DNA of 64,000 nucleotides from Rhodobacterales bacterium LSUCC0387 (GTDB lineage: Bacteria > Pseudomonadota > Alphaproteobacteria > Rhodobacterales > Rhodobacteraceae), in assembly GCA_015689775.1 (NCBI GenBank), contig WVSR01000003.1:186001-250000 (forward strand), given 5' to 3'. Shown here piece after piece: positions 55,296 through 64,000 of the stretch. Position numbers and translations under genes: made by a program. The notes under the pieces were generated by a model. The model had not been told where the DNA came from and made no database searches. It was given only the letters and a program-made list of their open reading frames with translations. The first letter of the stretch is position 1, and each line of letters begins with the position of its first letter.

Positions 55296-55997
55296 TCACC
55301 CCAATCGGCGGAAGGTCAGATAATGGGGAACCCGCCCCTCCCGCAGGGCTTTTTGTTCGTAACGGGTGGAAATCCAATCGCCCCAAGGTTTTCGCCAATC
55401 CTCTAGCCCTTCGGCCAACCATTCAAACCCTGCCCTTGGAACTTCCTCCAATGTCTGGCGGACATAGTCGGGAATATCGGTGGCAACCCGAAAAATCGCA
55501 CCGGGTTTCAAAACCCGCGCTAAAGGTTCCAAATGCTCGGGCGTGACGAAACGGCGGCGGTGGTGGCGTTTCTTCGGCCACGGATCAGGATAAAGCAAAA
55601 ACGCCCGCGCGATTGATGCATCAGGCAGCACATCAAACATATCGCGCACGTCACCTGGAAAGACCCGCAGATTGGCGACACCGCTGGCACGGATTTTGCC
55701 AAGCAGCATGGCCACGCCGTTGATATAGGGCTCGCAACCAATCAACCCGACATTGGGGTTGAGCGCGGCTTGATGCACCATATGCTCGCCGCCGCCAAAC
55801 CCGACCTCAAGCCAAACATCGCGCCCGCCAAACAGCGCCTCAAGATCAAGGGCTGTCCGATCGGGGTTCTCGTCCCAATCAACCGCGCCAGGACTAAGCT
55901 TGGCCAAGTCCTGTTCCAAATAGGCTTCTTGGCTGTCGCGCAGGTTATGCCCTTTACGGCGACCATAGAAATTGCGGTGAGGTCTGGCTTCGGTCAT
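55296..55997 (-). CDS. trmB: tRNA (guanine-N7)-methyltransferase
   Basis: A 233-residue class I SAM-dependent methyltransferase making m7G46. Seen: the SAM motif VGFGGGEHMVHQA, LIGCEPY, FLLYPDPWPKKRHHRRR and TDIPDYV. A longer start at 56048 would reach back to metK, but MTEARPHRN at 55997 fits the family better. No strong ribosome site was seen at either, so the start is uncertain. It is downstream of metK. Confidence 0.9.
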   Translation of the reverse strand: MTEARPHRNFYGRRKGHNLRDSQEAYLEQDLAKLSPGAVDWDENPDRTALDLEALFGGRDVWLEVGFGGGEHMVHQAALNPNVGLIGCEPYINGVAMLLGKIRASGVANLRVFPGDVRDMFDVLPDASIARAFLLYPDPWPKKRHHRRRFVTPEHLEPLARVLKPGAIFRVATDIPDYVRQTLEEVPRAGFEWLAEGLEDWRKPWGDWISTRYEQKALREGRVPHYLTFRRLG

Positions 55998-56056
55998 GTT
56001 TGAAAGAAGGCCCCAACCAAATCGGTCAGGGCCATACTCCATGTGCAAGGTTCAAA

Positions 56057-57238
56057 TTAAAGCGCGGATTTGATCGCATCGACCAGATCAGTGCGCTCCC
56101 AAGAGAAGCCACCATCTGCCTCGGGGGCGCGGCCAAAATGGCCATAGGCCGCGGTGCGCTGGAAGATTGGCTTATTCAAACCCAAATGCAGGCGAATGCC
56201 GCGTGGGGTCAGATTCATCGCCTGCGCCACGGCGCGCTCAATCGCGGCCTCATCGACATTACCCGTGCCATGTGTGTCGGCATAGATCGACAAAGGCTTG
56301 GCCACGCCAATCGCATAGGACAGCTGAATAGTGCAGCGATCTGCAAGACCCGCAGCCACCACGTTTTTCGCCAGATAGCGCGCCGCATAGGCGGCTGAGC
56401 GATCCACCTTGGTCGGATCTTTGCCCGAGAACGCACCGCCGCCATGCGGGGCCGCGCCACCATAGGTATCAACGATGATCTTGCGCCCTGTGAGGCCCGC
56501 ATCGCCATCGGGGCCACCAATGACGAATTTACCCGTTGGGTTAACGTGCCATTCTGTGGCGGCAGTCAGCCACCCCTCGGGCAGCACTTCGCGGATATAT
56601 GGCTCGACCAAGTCCCGCACATCAGCGGAGGTCATGCTTTCGTCCAAATGCTGTGTCGACAAAACCAAGGACGTGATTTCAACTGGCTTGCCATCCTCAT
56701 AGCGCACAGAAAGCTGCGATTTCGCATCTGGCCCAAGCTGCGGGGCCGCGCCCGACTTGCGTGCCTCAGCCAAACGGCGCAGGATCGCATGGGAATATTG
56801 GATCGGGGCGGGCATCAGATCAGGCGTTTCATTGGTGGCAAAGCCAAACATGATCCCTTGGTCGCCTGCACCCTCGTCTTTATCCTCTGCCGCGTTCACG
56901 CCTTGTGCGATATGGGCGGATTGCTCGTGCAAGAGGTTGGTGATCTCACAGGTTTTCCAATGGAATTTGTCCTGCTCATACCCAATGTCGCGGATACACG
57001 CGCGGGCGATATCTTCGATACGGCCCATGTAGTCGCGTAGCTTATCTTGGTCGGACAAACCAACCTCGCCGCCAATCACAACGCGATTGGTCGTAGCGAA
57101 AGTCTCGCAAGCAACACGCGCTTCAGGTTCTTCGGACAAAAACGCGTCCAAGACCGCATCAGAGATACGATCGCATACTTTATCAGGATGACCTTCCGAA
57201 ACGGATTCGGAGGTGAAAACATAGTGCTTACGGGACAT
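56057..57238 (-). CDS. metK: S-adenosylmethionine synthetase
   Basis: A 393-residue enzyme making SAM from methionine and ATP. Seen: [23 protein letters not shown] near the start, [41 protein letters not shown] and [14 protein letters not shown]. It is preceded by a SAM/SAH riboswitch whose 3' strand covers the GGAG ribosome site, so translation should fall when SAM is high. The trmB methyltransferase, a SAM user, follows. Confidence 0.97.
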   Translation of the reverse strand: MSRKHYVFTSESVSEGHPDKVCDRISDAVLDAFLSEEPEARVACETFATTNRVVIGGEVGLSDQDKLRDYMGRIEDIARACIRDIGYEQDKFHWKTCEITNLLHEQSAHIAQGVNAAEDKDEGAGDQGIMFGFATNETPDLMPAPIQYSHAILRRLAEARKSGAAPQLGPDAKSQLSVRYEDGKPVEITSLVLSTQHLDESMTSADVRDLVEPYIREVLPEGWLTAATEWHVNPTGKFVIGGPDGDAGLTGRKIIVDTYGGAAPHGGGAFSGKDPTKVDRSAAYAARYLAKNVVAAGLADRCTIQLSYAIGVAKPLSIYADTHGTGNVDEAAIERAVAQAMNLTPRGIRLHLGLNKPIFQRTAAYGHFGRAPEADGGFSWERTDLVDAIKSAL

Positions 57239-57244
57239 GGTAAG

Positions 57245-57292
57245 TGCTCCATTGGGGTTAAAGCCGCCACGTCAGGAAGCCGTTGTGGGGCC
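57245..57292 (-). promoter_or_regulatory. SAM/SAH riboswitch upstream of metK
   Basis: Read on the minus strand, CCACAACGGCTTCCTGACG is followed by TGG, a spacer and CAATGGAGCA. This matches the compact SAM/SAH riboswitch consensus (CACAACGGCUUCCUGRCGUG, then GGAGCA). CCAC pairs with GTGG to make the stem, and the GGAGC segment that closes the pseudoknot is also the ribosome site at 57250-57247. In this class, ligand binding hides the ribosome site. The class is known almost only from Rhodobacterales, always before metK. Confidence 0.87.
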
Positions 57293-57312
57293 AAGATTGC
57301 GCCGCTTTATCT

Positions 57313-58839
57313 TCAAGTGCGGGTGGGATCAACCATATCAACACGCCGCTTGCGCAAAAATGCGCCCAAGAGCCCCAAAAGCATCACCCCATAAGCTACA
57401 TCCCCAAACCGCGCATAAAGGGTCGGGGGTAAGGATGGGGGCAAGGTGGCATCAATCACACCCATCTCTCCCATTCCCAAAGCAGACACGATTTCGCCAC
57501 GCGCATCTATCACGGCGCTGACCCCTGTATTGGCGGCGCGCAAAACGGGCAAACCTTGCTCCGCTGCGCGCAGCTGAAGCAGGGCCAAATGCTGATAGGG
57601 GCCTGAAAACTGGCCAAACCACGCATCATTGGTGGCATGGAACATCCAATTAGGGCGCGGCACATCCGTGATATAATGCGGGAAAATCGCCTCGTAACAG
57701 ACCATCGGAAAAACCGTTCCAAGATCTGCGCCGAGATCAAAGACCTGTGCCCCTGACCCGCGCGAGAAACTTAGACCCATGCGATTTGCTAGCCCGTGTA
57801 ATCCCATCTCGCGCGAAAGTGATTGCAATGGCATATATTCCCCGAAAGGCACCAAATGATGCTTATCATAGGTTGCGGTCACTGCACCCGTTTGATCAAC
57901 CAAGGCAAGGGAGTTATAGGCCACCTCCCCCTCAAGACGTTGTGCGCCCAAAAACAACATTCCACCGCCCGCAGCAGCAGCCAGATCTTGGCGAATGGTT
58001 TCGGCATTCTCCAAGAGCGAAGTTAAAACCGTTTCAGGATAAAGCACCAAATCGGGCCTTGGGTCCCCTGCCTCACGGACGGGCAGAGCGGTGAGATCCA
58101 GAATCCGATCTTGAAAAAAGGGCTTCATCTCGGGCCGCCATTTGAGGTCTTGTGCAGCATTGGGTTGAATGATGCGGATGAGCGGCGCATCTGGGGCCGC
58201 CTGTGGCGCGGGAAAAACTGGCATGAACACCCAAAGCGCCACAATGCCACCCAACAGCCCCCCAGCGAAGCGCCAAGCCCCATTAATTGCAAAATGGGCC
58301 AAAAGACCCGCCAGACCGAGCAGCAAAAAGCCCATCCCATGCGCACCGACAACCCCTGCCAAAATCCGCAAATTGGTGCCAATCATGGCGTGGCCAAACA
58401 TTGCCCAAGGAAACCCCGTCAGGATATAGGCGCGCAGATATTCCCCAAATGACAGCGCCAGAACAATCGCCATGATGCGGGCCGCACGGCTTTGGGGACG
58501 GGCCAAGGCGCAGATCGCCCAGACGGGCAGTGCGAAAAACAGGGCCAAGCCCCCTGATAAGCCCAAAATCGCAAAAGGGGCCATCCACCCCTCTTGCGCC
58601 GCATAGACCATGAAGGGCTCGACAATCCAATGCAGCGCAAGGATGAAGTAGCCCAATCCCCCCCAAAACGCGGAAACCGCCGCGGCCTTGGGGGTTGGTG
58701 ATTGGGCCAAGAGATAGATCAAAGCGCCCAAACCCAATGGGGTCGCGATGAGTATGTTAAATGGCGCAATGCCCAGAGCCGCGCCTAAACCTGCGCAAAA
58801 TGCCAACAGACGCGGATCGCGCAGCCGTGTCATGATCAC
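57313..58839 (-). CDS. lnt: Apolipoprotein N-acyltransferase
   Basis: A 508-residue inner-membrane enzyme that N-acylates lipoproteins. It has about six to seven membrane helices in the first 220 residues and then a nitrilase-like periplasmic domain with Glu269 (YPETVL), Lys326 (YDKHHLVPFG) and Cys381 (VCYEAIFP). The GTG start at 58839 overlaps the corC stop as GTGA; an ATG two codons on (58833) is an equally good alternative. The lipoprotein-like subtilase in this window would be a possible client. Confidence 0.93.
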   Translation of the reverse strand: MIMTRLRDPRLLAFCAGLGAALGIAPFNILIATPLGLGALIYLLAQSPTPKAAAVSAFWGGLGYFILALHWIVEPFMVYAAQEGWMAPFAILGLSGGLALFFALPVWAICALARPQSRAARIMAIVLALSFGEYLRAYILTGFPWAMFGHAMIGTNLRILAGVVGAHGMGFLLLGLAGLLAHFAINGAWRFAGGLLGGIVALWVFMPVFPAPQAAPDAPLIRIIQPNAAQDLKWRPEMKPFFQDRILDLTALPVREAGDPRPDLVLYPETVLTSLLENAETIRQDLAAAAGGGMLFLGAQRLEGEVAYNSLALVDQTGAVTATYDKHHLVPFGEYMPLQSLSREMGLHGLANRMGLSFSRGSGAQVFDLGADLGTVFPMVCYEAIFPHYITDVPRPNWMFHATNDAWFGQFSGPYQHLALLQLRAAEQGLPVLRAANTGVSAVIDARGEIVSALGMGEMGVIDATLPPSLPPTLYARFGDVAYGVMLLGLLGAFLRKRRVDMVDPTRT

Positions 58840-59735
58840 GCAGCGTCACCTTTGGGCAATCGCACACGCAACCGTTTGATCCGCCGCGCATCGGCATCGA
58901 CAACCTCAAACTCGGCACCAGAAGGGTGCGGAACGATTTCCCCGCGCGCGGGAATACGCCCCGTCAGTTTGAACACCAAACCACCAAGGGTGTCGATTTC
59001 CTCATCCTCATCAGTGTCCAGCAGTTTGATCCCAATCTCGGCTTCAAACTCGTCTAATGGGGCGCGGGCAAGGGCGAGATAAGCGCCTGATTTCTCATGG
59101 CTCCATGGGCTGTCTTCTTCGACATCATGCTCATCTTCAATCTCACCGATGACCTGTTCGATCAAATCTTCGATCGTCACCAAACCATCGACACCGCCAT
59201 ATTCATCAATCACCAAAGCCATATGGGTGCGCTCGGTCTGCATTTTTTGCAGCAGCACCCCAATCGGCATGGAGGGCGGCGCGTACAGCAAGGGCCGCAA
59301 CATAGAGCGTAAATCGAAATCACCCTCCGACGTGTGAAAGCCATGGCCCAAAGCAACGTCTTTCAAATGAACTAGGCCGATGGGGCTATCTAGCGTGCCA
59401 TCGTAAACAGGCAGGCGCGTGTTGCCGCTTTCTCGAAACACCGCGATGAGATCGTCAAGGCTGATATCGGCGGGCACCGCCGTGATCTCGACACGCGGGA
59501 TCGACACATCCTCGACCCGCAGGCGAAGCAGATTGGACATGCCAAATTGCGCAAAGGATTTACCGTCGCTTGCGGGGTGGCTCAGGCTTTCAGCTTCGGC
59601 ATGATCTGCATGATCGGGGTCTGATTGGCTAGACCCAAAAAGACGGGAGAAGAAACTTTGCCTTTGCGGCAGAGGCTCGTCATCAAGGGGCGCGCTTTGC
59701 GCCGCGATAGACGAGGGTTCGGGATTTGAGCTCAT
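58836..59735 (-). CDS. corC: CorC/HlyC family CBS-domain transporter-associated protein
   Basis: A 299-residue cytoplasmic protein with two CBS domains (about 70-195, with [18 protein letters not shown] and [23 protein letters not shown]) and a C-terminal CorC_HlyC domain (about 210-290). It lacks the membrane DUF21 domain, like CorC rather than the larger relatives. Magnesium or cobalt efflux is the usual assignment. It lies between ybeY and lnt on one strand. Confidence 0.9.
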   Translation of the reverse strand: MSSNPEPSSIAAQSAPLDDEPLPQRQSFFSRLFGSSQSDPDHADHAEAESLSHPASDGKSFAQFGMSNLLRLRVEDVSIPRVEITAVPADISLDDLIAVFRESGNTRLPVYDGTLDSPIGLVHLKDVALGHGFHTSEGDFDLRSMLRPLLYAPPSMPIGVLLQKMQTERTHMALVIDEYGGVDGLVTIEDLIEQVIGEIEDEHDVEEDSPWSHEKSGAYLALARAPLDEFEAEIGIKLLDTDEDEEIDTLGGLVFKLTGRIPARGEIVPHPSGAEFEVVDADARRIKRLRVRLPKGDAA

Positions 59736-59779
59736 AGCCCCTTTCCAAGGTTACACTGACAAAACTTGTGCCATCCGCC

Positions 59780-60274
59780 CTAATATGGGTCAGCAACCCC
59801 CAGTCTGGCAAGGATGCGTGTCTCTAAACTTTCCATCACCGTGGCATCGGGGTCATTTATATGATCAAACCCCAATAAATGAAGGATCGAATGAACCATC
59901 AAATGTGTCAAATGATCATCAAAATCTTTGCCCTGCTCCTCCGCCTCGCGGGCGCAGGTCTCATAGGCGACTGCAATATCACCCAATTCATGTGCTGGGC
60001 CATCCGAGTCGGGGGTCGGCAATTTGGGCATTTGACCAAGGGGCAGGTCAATCGCTTCTGTGGGCCAAGACAACACATTGGTCGGTGTCGGCTTGCCACA
60101 AAAATTGCTGTTTAGGGTTGCGATGCGGGTATCGTCACAGGCCAAAACCGAAACTGCAAACCGCTCAGGATCAAGCCCAAGGTCAGCACAAATACCTTCT
60201 GCTGCGCGCGCAGTGACATCTTCAATGTCACAGTCCTGCCACGCAGGGGTTTCGATCAGAATGTCAATTTCCAT
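59780..60274 (-). CDS. ybeY: Endoribonuclease YbeY
   Basis: A 164-residue zinc endoribonuclease for rRNA maturation. Seen: NFCGKPTPTNVLSWP and the zinc motif HLMVHSILHLLGFDHIND, where the usual HGxLHLxGYDH is HSILHLLGFDH (Gly to Ser, all three His kept). It is 11 bases downstream of phoH, the standard order. Confidence 0.94.
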   Translation of the reverse strand: MEIDILIETPAWQDCDIEDVTARAAEGICADLGLDPERFAVSVLACDDTRIATLNSNFCGKPTPTNVLSWPTEAIDLPLGQMPKLPTPDSDGPAHELGDIAVAYETCAREAEEQGKDFDDHLTHLMVHSILHLLGFDHINDPDATVMESLETRILARLGVADPY

Positions 60275-60285
60275 GCGCTTTGCGC

Positions 60286-61305
60286 CTAACCTTTAACCTC
60301 ATCGGCGTCATAGGCCTCGATAATCTTGGCGACCATCGGATGACGTACCACATCTTTTGCGGTGAAATAGTTAAAGCTGATCCCTGAGACTGGACCCAAA
60401 ATGCGTTCGGCCTCAGCAAGACCAGAATTCACGCCGCGCGGCAAATCAACCTGACTGCGATCACCCGTGATGACCATACGACTGCCGCGCCCCAGACGGG
60501 TCAAGAACATCTTCATTTGCATTGTAGTTGCGTTTTGGGCTTCGTCCAAAACCACATAGGCATTGGCCAATGTCCGTCCCCGCATGAAAGCCAAGGGTGC
60601 AATTTCAATGGTTTTTTCTTCCATCAATTTCTGCAATTGCCGACCGGGCAGAAAATCATGCATCGCATCATAAAGGGGCTGCATATAAGGGTCGACCTTG
60701 TCCTTCATATCCCCAGGCAAAAATCCCAAACGCTCGCCCGCTTCCACGGCGGGGCGCGACAAGATGATCCGATCCACATGGCCATTGATCAAGCGGTTCA
60801 CAGCGACAGCAACCGCCAAATAGGTTTTCCCCGTTCCCGCAGGGCCAATCCCAAAGGCCAGTTCGTTTTTCAGCAAGTTTTGAACATAGGCTTTTTGCGC
60901 ATCGGTGCGGGGCTCCACCGTTTTCTTACGGGTGCCGATTTCCAACGAGGATGCACCAAACATTTCAATCTGGTCCCCCGCGCGAACGCCTGTCCCCTCG
61001 ACAGAGCCACGCATACGGATTGCACCCTCGACATCTTCGGCCTCTACAGGTTTTCCTGCCTCTAATCGGGCATAGAGACTGCCCAAAACTTCAGCCGCGC
61101 GCTCCCGCGCCTCGCCATGCACGACCAATTGGTTGCCACGGCGAATGATCTGCACCGACAGCGTTGTTTCAATTTGCGTGAGATTTCGGTCGAATTCTCC
61201 ACAAAGGTCGATCAGAAGGCGATTGTCAGGAAAGCTCAGATGCAAATCCGCAGGGGGGCCAGATTTAGGGGTGGCGGGTGCGCTCAACGTGGACAATGCC
61301 AACAT
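60286..61305 (-). CDS. phoH: PhoH family ATPase (YbeZ)
   Basis: A 339-residue PhoH-like ATPase thought to work with YbeY in RNA metabolism. Seen: a KH-like N-terminal part (about 25-110), Walker A GPAGTGKTYLAVAVA, RPAVEAGERLGFLPGD, and the Walker B DEAQNATTMQMK with a GDRSQVDLP motif. It is followed by ybeY, corC and lnt as an operon-like row. Confidence 0.94.
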   Translation of the reverse strand: MLALSTLSAPATPKSGPPADLHLSFPDNRLLIDLCGEFDRNLTQIETTLSVQIIRRGNQLVVHGEARERAAEVLGSLYARLEAGKPVEAEDVEGAIRMRGSVEGTGVRAGDQIEMFGASSLEIGTRKKTVEPRTDAQKAYVQNLLKNELAFGIGPAGTGKTYLAVAVAVNRLINGHVDRIILSRPAVEAGERLGFLPGDMKDKVDPYMQPLYDAMHDFLPGRQLQKLMEEKTIEIAPLAFMRGRTLANAYVVLDEAQNATTMQMKMFLTRLGRGSRMVITGDRSQVDLPRGVNSGLAEAERILGPVSGISFNYFTAKDVVRHPMVAKIIEAYDADEVKG

Positions 61306-61811
61306 ACTCTCCTTCGCTCAGAGAAGATTCCTGAGTTGAGAGTGCCAAGCCCTCGCAACCAAATCAATAGCTAGTGTGAGATGCACGAAAATTTCACATA
61401 TCTAGGCGACAGATGACCGATTTTTGCCCCTGAACAGACCAGCAGAGTAAATATCAGGCACAACCCCACCCGTGGCGTAGTCAACAACAACTGAATTTGG
61501 CGGGGCGACAGCCGTGCAAACAGGCAAGCAGCCCAATCGCCACAAACCGCACGGCATGTGCCATTCCATTTTGGATAAAGCTATTCACAAGCACGCCCAA
61601 TCTCAAAATTCTTTCCCTACGACCATCCCGCTAAAATGTGGAAGAATGGTTAACAGCGCGATTGTTCAGAAAAATATCCGAGCAATTTCGCTTCGAAAAG
61701 AAAAATGTATTAATATTTAGATATAAATTTATAAATAATCTCAGAAAATTGTGAGAAATTGTTCCTCCTGGGGCATCCTAACTGCCGAAGGTCGCCTCAG
61801 ACATCCGCAGA
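61306..61811. other. Intergenic region with AT-rich block
   Basis: No gene is supported between miaB and phoH. The stretch 61660-61770 is strikingly AT-rich, with ATTAATATTTAGATATAAAT-like runs, and may hold the phoH promoter (minus strand) or a binding site for a nucleoid protein. The open frame near 61514-61720 has no ribosome site or recognised motif. Confidence 0.5.
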
Positions 61812-63134
61812 CTATACCAACGCGCCCGTCAAGGAATTGGTGGCGGACTTAATGATTCGAACCATCGCCACTTGACCAATTAATTCAGCGGGCGCGATCG
61901 CATGAACCGAATGCAAATAGCCTGATTTTCCAATCAATTGACCCTCTTGGCGTCCGTGCTTTTCAAACAGAACTGGCATTTCGCGCCCCACCATTCCGTC
62001 TTGAGCCGCCCATTGTTGTTCGGTCAAAAGCGCCTGCAATTCTTGCAAACGGGCATCTACAATCTCAGGCGCAAGAATTGCACGCTCGGCTGCAGGCGTG
62101 CCGGGACGCGCGGAATACTTAAACGAATAAGCCTGCCCGTAATTCACTTTGCGCACCAAATCCATCGTTTGCACAAAATCTCCATCTGTCTCCCCTGGGA
62201 AGCCCACGATGAAATCCCCTGACAGCAACAAATCAGGGCGCACGTCACGGATGCGCGCGATCAGGTCAAGATAGTCCTGCGCGGTATGTTTGCGGTTCAT
62301 CGCTTTGAGAATACGATCAGACCCCGATTGAACAGGTAGATGAAGATAGGGCATCAGCTTATCACAATCACCAAAAGCCGCGATCAGGTCATCTTCCATG
62401 TCATTGGGGTGCGATGTGGTGAAGCGGATACGTGCCAAATCGTCGATTTTCGCCAATTCACGGATCAGGCGCGCAAGCCCCCATTCACGCCCATCCTCAT
62501 CTTGCCCATGATAGGCATTCACGTTTTGCCCCAAAAGCGTGATTTCGCGCACGCCGCGTTCGACCAAATCATGAGCCTCTCCCAAGATGCGCGCAACGGG
62601 GCGACTGACCTCAGCGCCTCGGGTATAGGGCACAACGCAAAACGCACAGAATTTGTCGCAGCCTTCCTGCACTGTCAAAAACGCACAAGGCCCGCGCTTG
62701 GCACGGCGATCTTTTGGCAGATGCAGAAACTTATCTTCTTCGGGGAAATCCGTATCAAGGGCCTTTACTCCTGCCTCCACTGCGCGCATCATGGCAGGCA
62801 GGCGGTGATAAGTCTGCGGGCCAACGACCAAGTCTACAATCGGTTGACGGCGCATAATCTCTTCGCCTTCGGCCTGTGCAACACAGCCCGCAACACCGAT
62901 TTTCAAATTGGGGTTCTCATCGCGCAAAGGTTTCAGGCGGCCCAATTCCGAGTAGATCTTTTCCGATGCCTTCTCGCGAATATGGCAGGTGTTCAGCAGG
63001 ATCATATCCGCTTCTTCCGCACTGCCCACCTGCTCATAGCCCTGACCAGACAGCGCCTCTGCCATACGCTCGCTGTCATAGACATTCATCTGGCAGCCAT
63101 AGGTTTTCACGAATAGCTTTTTGGGTTCAGTCAT
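61812..63134 (-). CDS. miaB: tRNA-2-methylthio-N6-dimethylallyladenosine synthase
   Basis: A 440-residue radical-SAM methylthiotransferase acting on i6A37 of tRNA. Seen: the first cluster's Cys14 (YGCQMN), Cys50 (NTCHIREKA) and Cys84 (AGCVAQAEG); the radical-SAM Cys159, Cys163 and Cys166 ([12 protein letters not shown]); and a C-terminal TRAM domain. I start at ATG 63134; the longer frame to 63173 lacks family support. It ends about 500 bases before phoH. Confidence 0.95.
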   Translation of the reverse strand: MTEPKKLFVKTYGCQMNVYDSERMAEALSGQGYEQVGSAEEADMILLNTCHIREKASEKIYSELGRLKPLRDENPNLKIGVAGCVAQAEGEEIMRRQPIVDLVVGPQTYHRLPAMMRAVEAGVKALDTDFPEEDKFLHLPKDRRAKRGPCAFLTVQEGCDKFCAFCVVPYTRGAEVSRPVARILGEAHDLVERGVREITLLGQNVNAYHGQDEDGREWGLARLIRELAKIDDLARIRFTTSHPNDMEDDLIAAFGDCDKLMPYLHLPVQSGSDRILKAMNRKHTAQDYLDLIARIRDVRPDLLLSGDFIVGFPGETDGDFVQTMDLVRKVNYGQAYSFKYSARPGTPAAERAILAPEIVDARLQELQALLTEQQWAAQDGMVGREMPVLFEKHGRQEGQLIGKSGYLHSVHAIAPAELIGQVAMVRIIKSATNSLTGALV

Positions 63135-63720
63135 TGCACGGGGCCTTTTTAGCAGATCGCAGTACAGGGTCACTTAGCCCAAGAGCGGTCGCACATCAAC
63201 GCATGTGACTCATTGCAGTAGACCACAAAGCCCCGAAAATTGGGGTTGAGTTACAAAAATTTAAGAATTGGTCGGGATAAACCGCATATTTAGATCAAAG
63301 ACTAGGCATCTTTGGCCAAATTTTGCCGCCTACCGCAGGGCGGGTTTCGCAGGGAGCCTTTTGCGATTTTGATTGCAGAGGATCGGGTTATTTCGGGCGA
63401 AAGACGGGTTGAAAATGTTCGAAGATCATCGCCTCGGTGACGAAGAAATAAACACCCTTGCGTGCCAATGGCACCATTCCATCACGGCAACCATCTGCTC
63501 TTTTCGCATGGCCAAAGCACTGCGCAGCAATGCAGGATCTCGCTACAATATCGGAGATATTCGCTAGCACCGCTCAAGCGGTTCCAATGGTATAGTCAGC
63601 AATTGATGGATTTGGGGCTGATAGAACCGGGGCAATGGTCCTGGGGCCATGCCCCTTCCTGCCACCGATCACCGCCTGCGCGCGCAAGGGAGGGCGCGCA
63701 GGGGTATCTGAAGGTCTGTC
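63135..63720. other. Intergenic region with hairpins near the Hsp20 end
   Basis: No gene is supported. A perfect nine-pair stem CCTGCGCGC (63675-63683) with GCGCGCAGG (63694-63702) lies 18 bases after the Hsp20 stop and may help end that transcript, though it has no T-run. Next to it GGGGCAATGG can pair with CCATGCCCC (63630-63657). Short open frames on both strands at 63373-63570 mirror each other and show no family trait. Confidence 0.45.
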
Positions 63721-64000
63721 TCAGACCTCTACATCTGTCACTTCAAGTGCAGGTGTTTGTTTGGATGCCTTGCCAGATGTAATTGCAATCTGACGCGGTT
63801 TTTTCGCCTCTGGCACTTCGCGCAAGAGATCGACATGCAACATGCCGTTCTCATGGCTTGCTTGGGTCACGCGCACATGATCGGCCAATTGGAACCGCTT
63901 CTCAAAAGCGCGGGTTGCAATGCCACGATGCAAATAGGTGCGGGCGGTGTCGTCCTTCTCTTTGCGGGCCGCGATGACCAGTTCCATCTCGCGTTGCTCA
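63721..64000 (-). CDS. Hsp20 family small heat-shock protein, C-terminal part
   Basis: About 93 residues of an IbpA-like chaperone are present; the start is beyond the right edge. Seen: an alpha-crystallin core with YLHRGIATRAFEKRFQLADHV, then GMLHVDLLREVPEAKKPRQI, including the IxI-like end of the domain, and a C-terminal Ala/Thr/Val tail. These proteins hold unfolding proteins during heat stress. Regulation cannot be judged because the promoter lies outside the window. Confidence 0.9.
   Translation of the reverse strand, partial: EQREMELVIAARKEKDDTARTYLHRGIATRAFEKRFQLADHVRVTQASHENGMLHVDLLREVPEAKKPRQIAITSGKASKQTPALEVTDVEV

Noticed and set aside
61514-61720. 68-codon + frame in the miaB-phoH gap
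   Set aside because: No ribosome site, no motif, and it runs into the AT-rich block.
62340-63116. Frame of 258 codons antisense to miaB
   Set aside because: miaB has all six cluster Cys in order; the antisense frame has no recognisable feature.
63373-63570. Overlapping short frames on both strands between miaB and the Hsp20 gene
   Set aside because: No ribosome site with family resemblance; I considered a DUF1127-type small protein but the Arg-rich signature is absent.

Overview
The window looks like a chromosome segment of a Rhodobacteraceae (Roseobacter-group) alphaproteobacterium of moderate GC content. The evidence is the gene order of the housekeeping blocks (ffh-aroQ-rpsP-rimM-trmD-rplS-rpmE; rpsA-cmk-aroA; metK-lnt-corC-ybeY-phoH-miaB), a SAM/SAH riboswitch in front of metK (a class known from this order), a FYDLN-acid protein, a paired TauE/TIGR02186 locus and many ATGA-coupled gene pairs. 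No rRNA operon, CRISPR array or intact insertion sequence was seen. Two tRNAs are present (Ala-GGC, Gln-UUG).

Layout. 1-5.2 kb: an AT-rich nucleoside ABC importer of the BMP family (3' end of the binding protein, dual ATPase, two permeases) followed by a purine nucleoside phosphorylase; base composition changes sharply inside the phosphorylase gene. 5.2-8.4 kb: TauE/SafE exporter, its TIGR02186 partner and a convergent RecD-like helicase. 8.4-12.7 kb: a broken small gene behind a sigma54-like promoter, then ectoine breakdown genes (doeB, doeA) with a divergent class III aminotransferase. 12.8-20.1 kb: an accessory region of uneven composition with a di-iron sterol-desaturase-type enzyme, a split UxaA-family lyase (altronate dehydratase or sulfolactate lyase type), a YeeE/YedE sulfur transporter, a lipoprotein-like subtilase with a putative C-terminal beta-barrel, and an overlapping small secreted protein that may start at ATT. 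The region ends at tRNA-Ala, beside a cluster of short 12-bp repeats.

20-35 kb: FYDLN protein, YgjP-type metallopeptidase, GntR regulator, lpdA, MAPEG and SseB-like proteins, kdsA and a phosphomannomutase (envelope sugar supply), tRNA-Gln, a nitrilase-family amidase, an arylesterase divergent from an ABC exporter of the YbbA/YbbP type, a degenerate phosphatase that has lost its metal-binding motifs, and a LysR regulator coupled to a small unknown gene. 35-45 kb: acetate module: acs (TTG start, palindrome-rich leader), adk, DUF4212 protein plus SSS symporter, a cNMP/CBS/DUF294 signalling protein and a membrane-anchored, sensor-like protein ending in a DnaQ-type exonuclease.

45-64 kb: translation and RNA housekeeping: SRP GTPase, chorismate mutase, ribosomal proteins S16, L19, L31 and S1, RimM, TrmD, TrmB, YbeY, PhoH and MiaB, with Cmk, AroA, MetK, Lnt, CorC and an ApnO-like oxidoisomerase. 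The right edge cuts an Hsp20 gene.

The observations most worth a second look are the mosaic phosphorylase gene, the subtilase plus possible ATT-started secreted partner, the pseudophosphatase, the exonuclease fused to a sensor-like membrane module, and the frameshifted gene behind a sigma54-type promoter. Starts were moved from the longest frame where a ribosome site, an overlap with the neighbour or family length favoured it.
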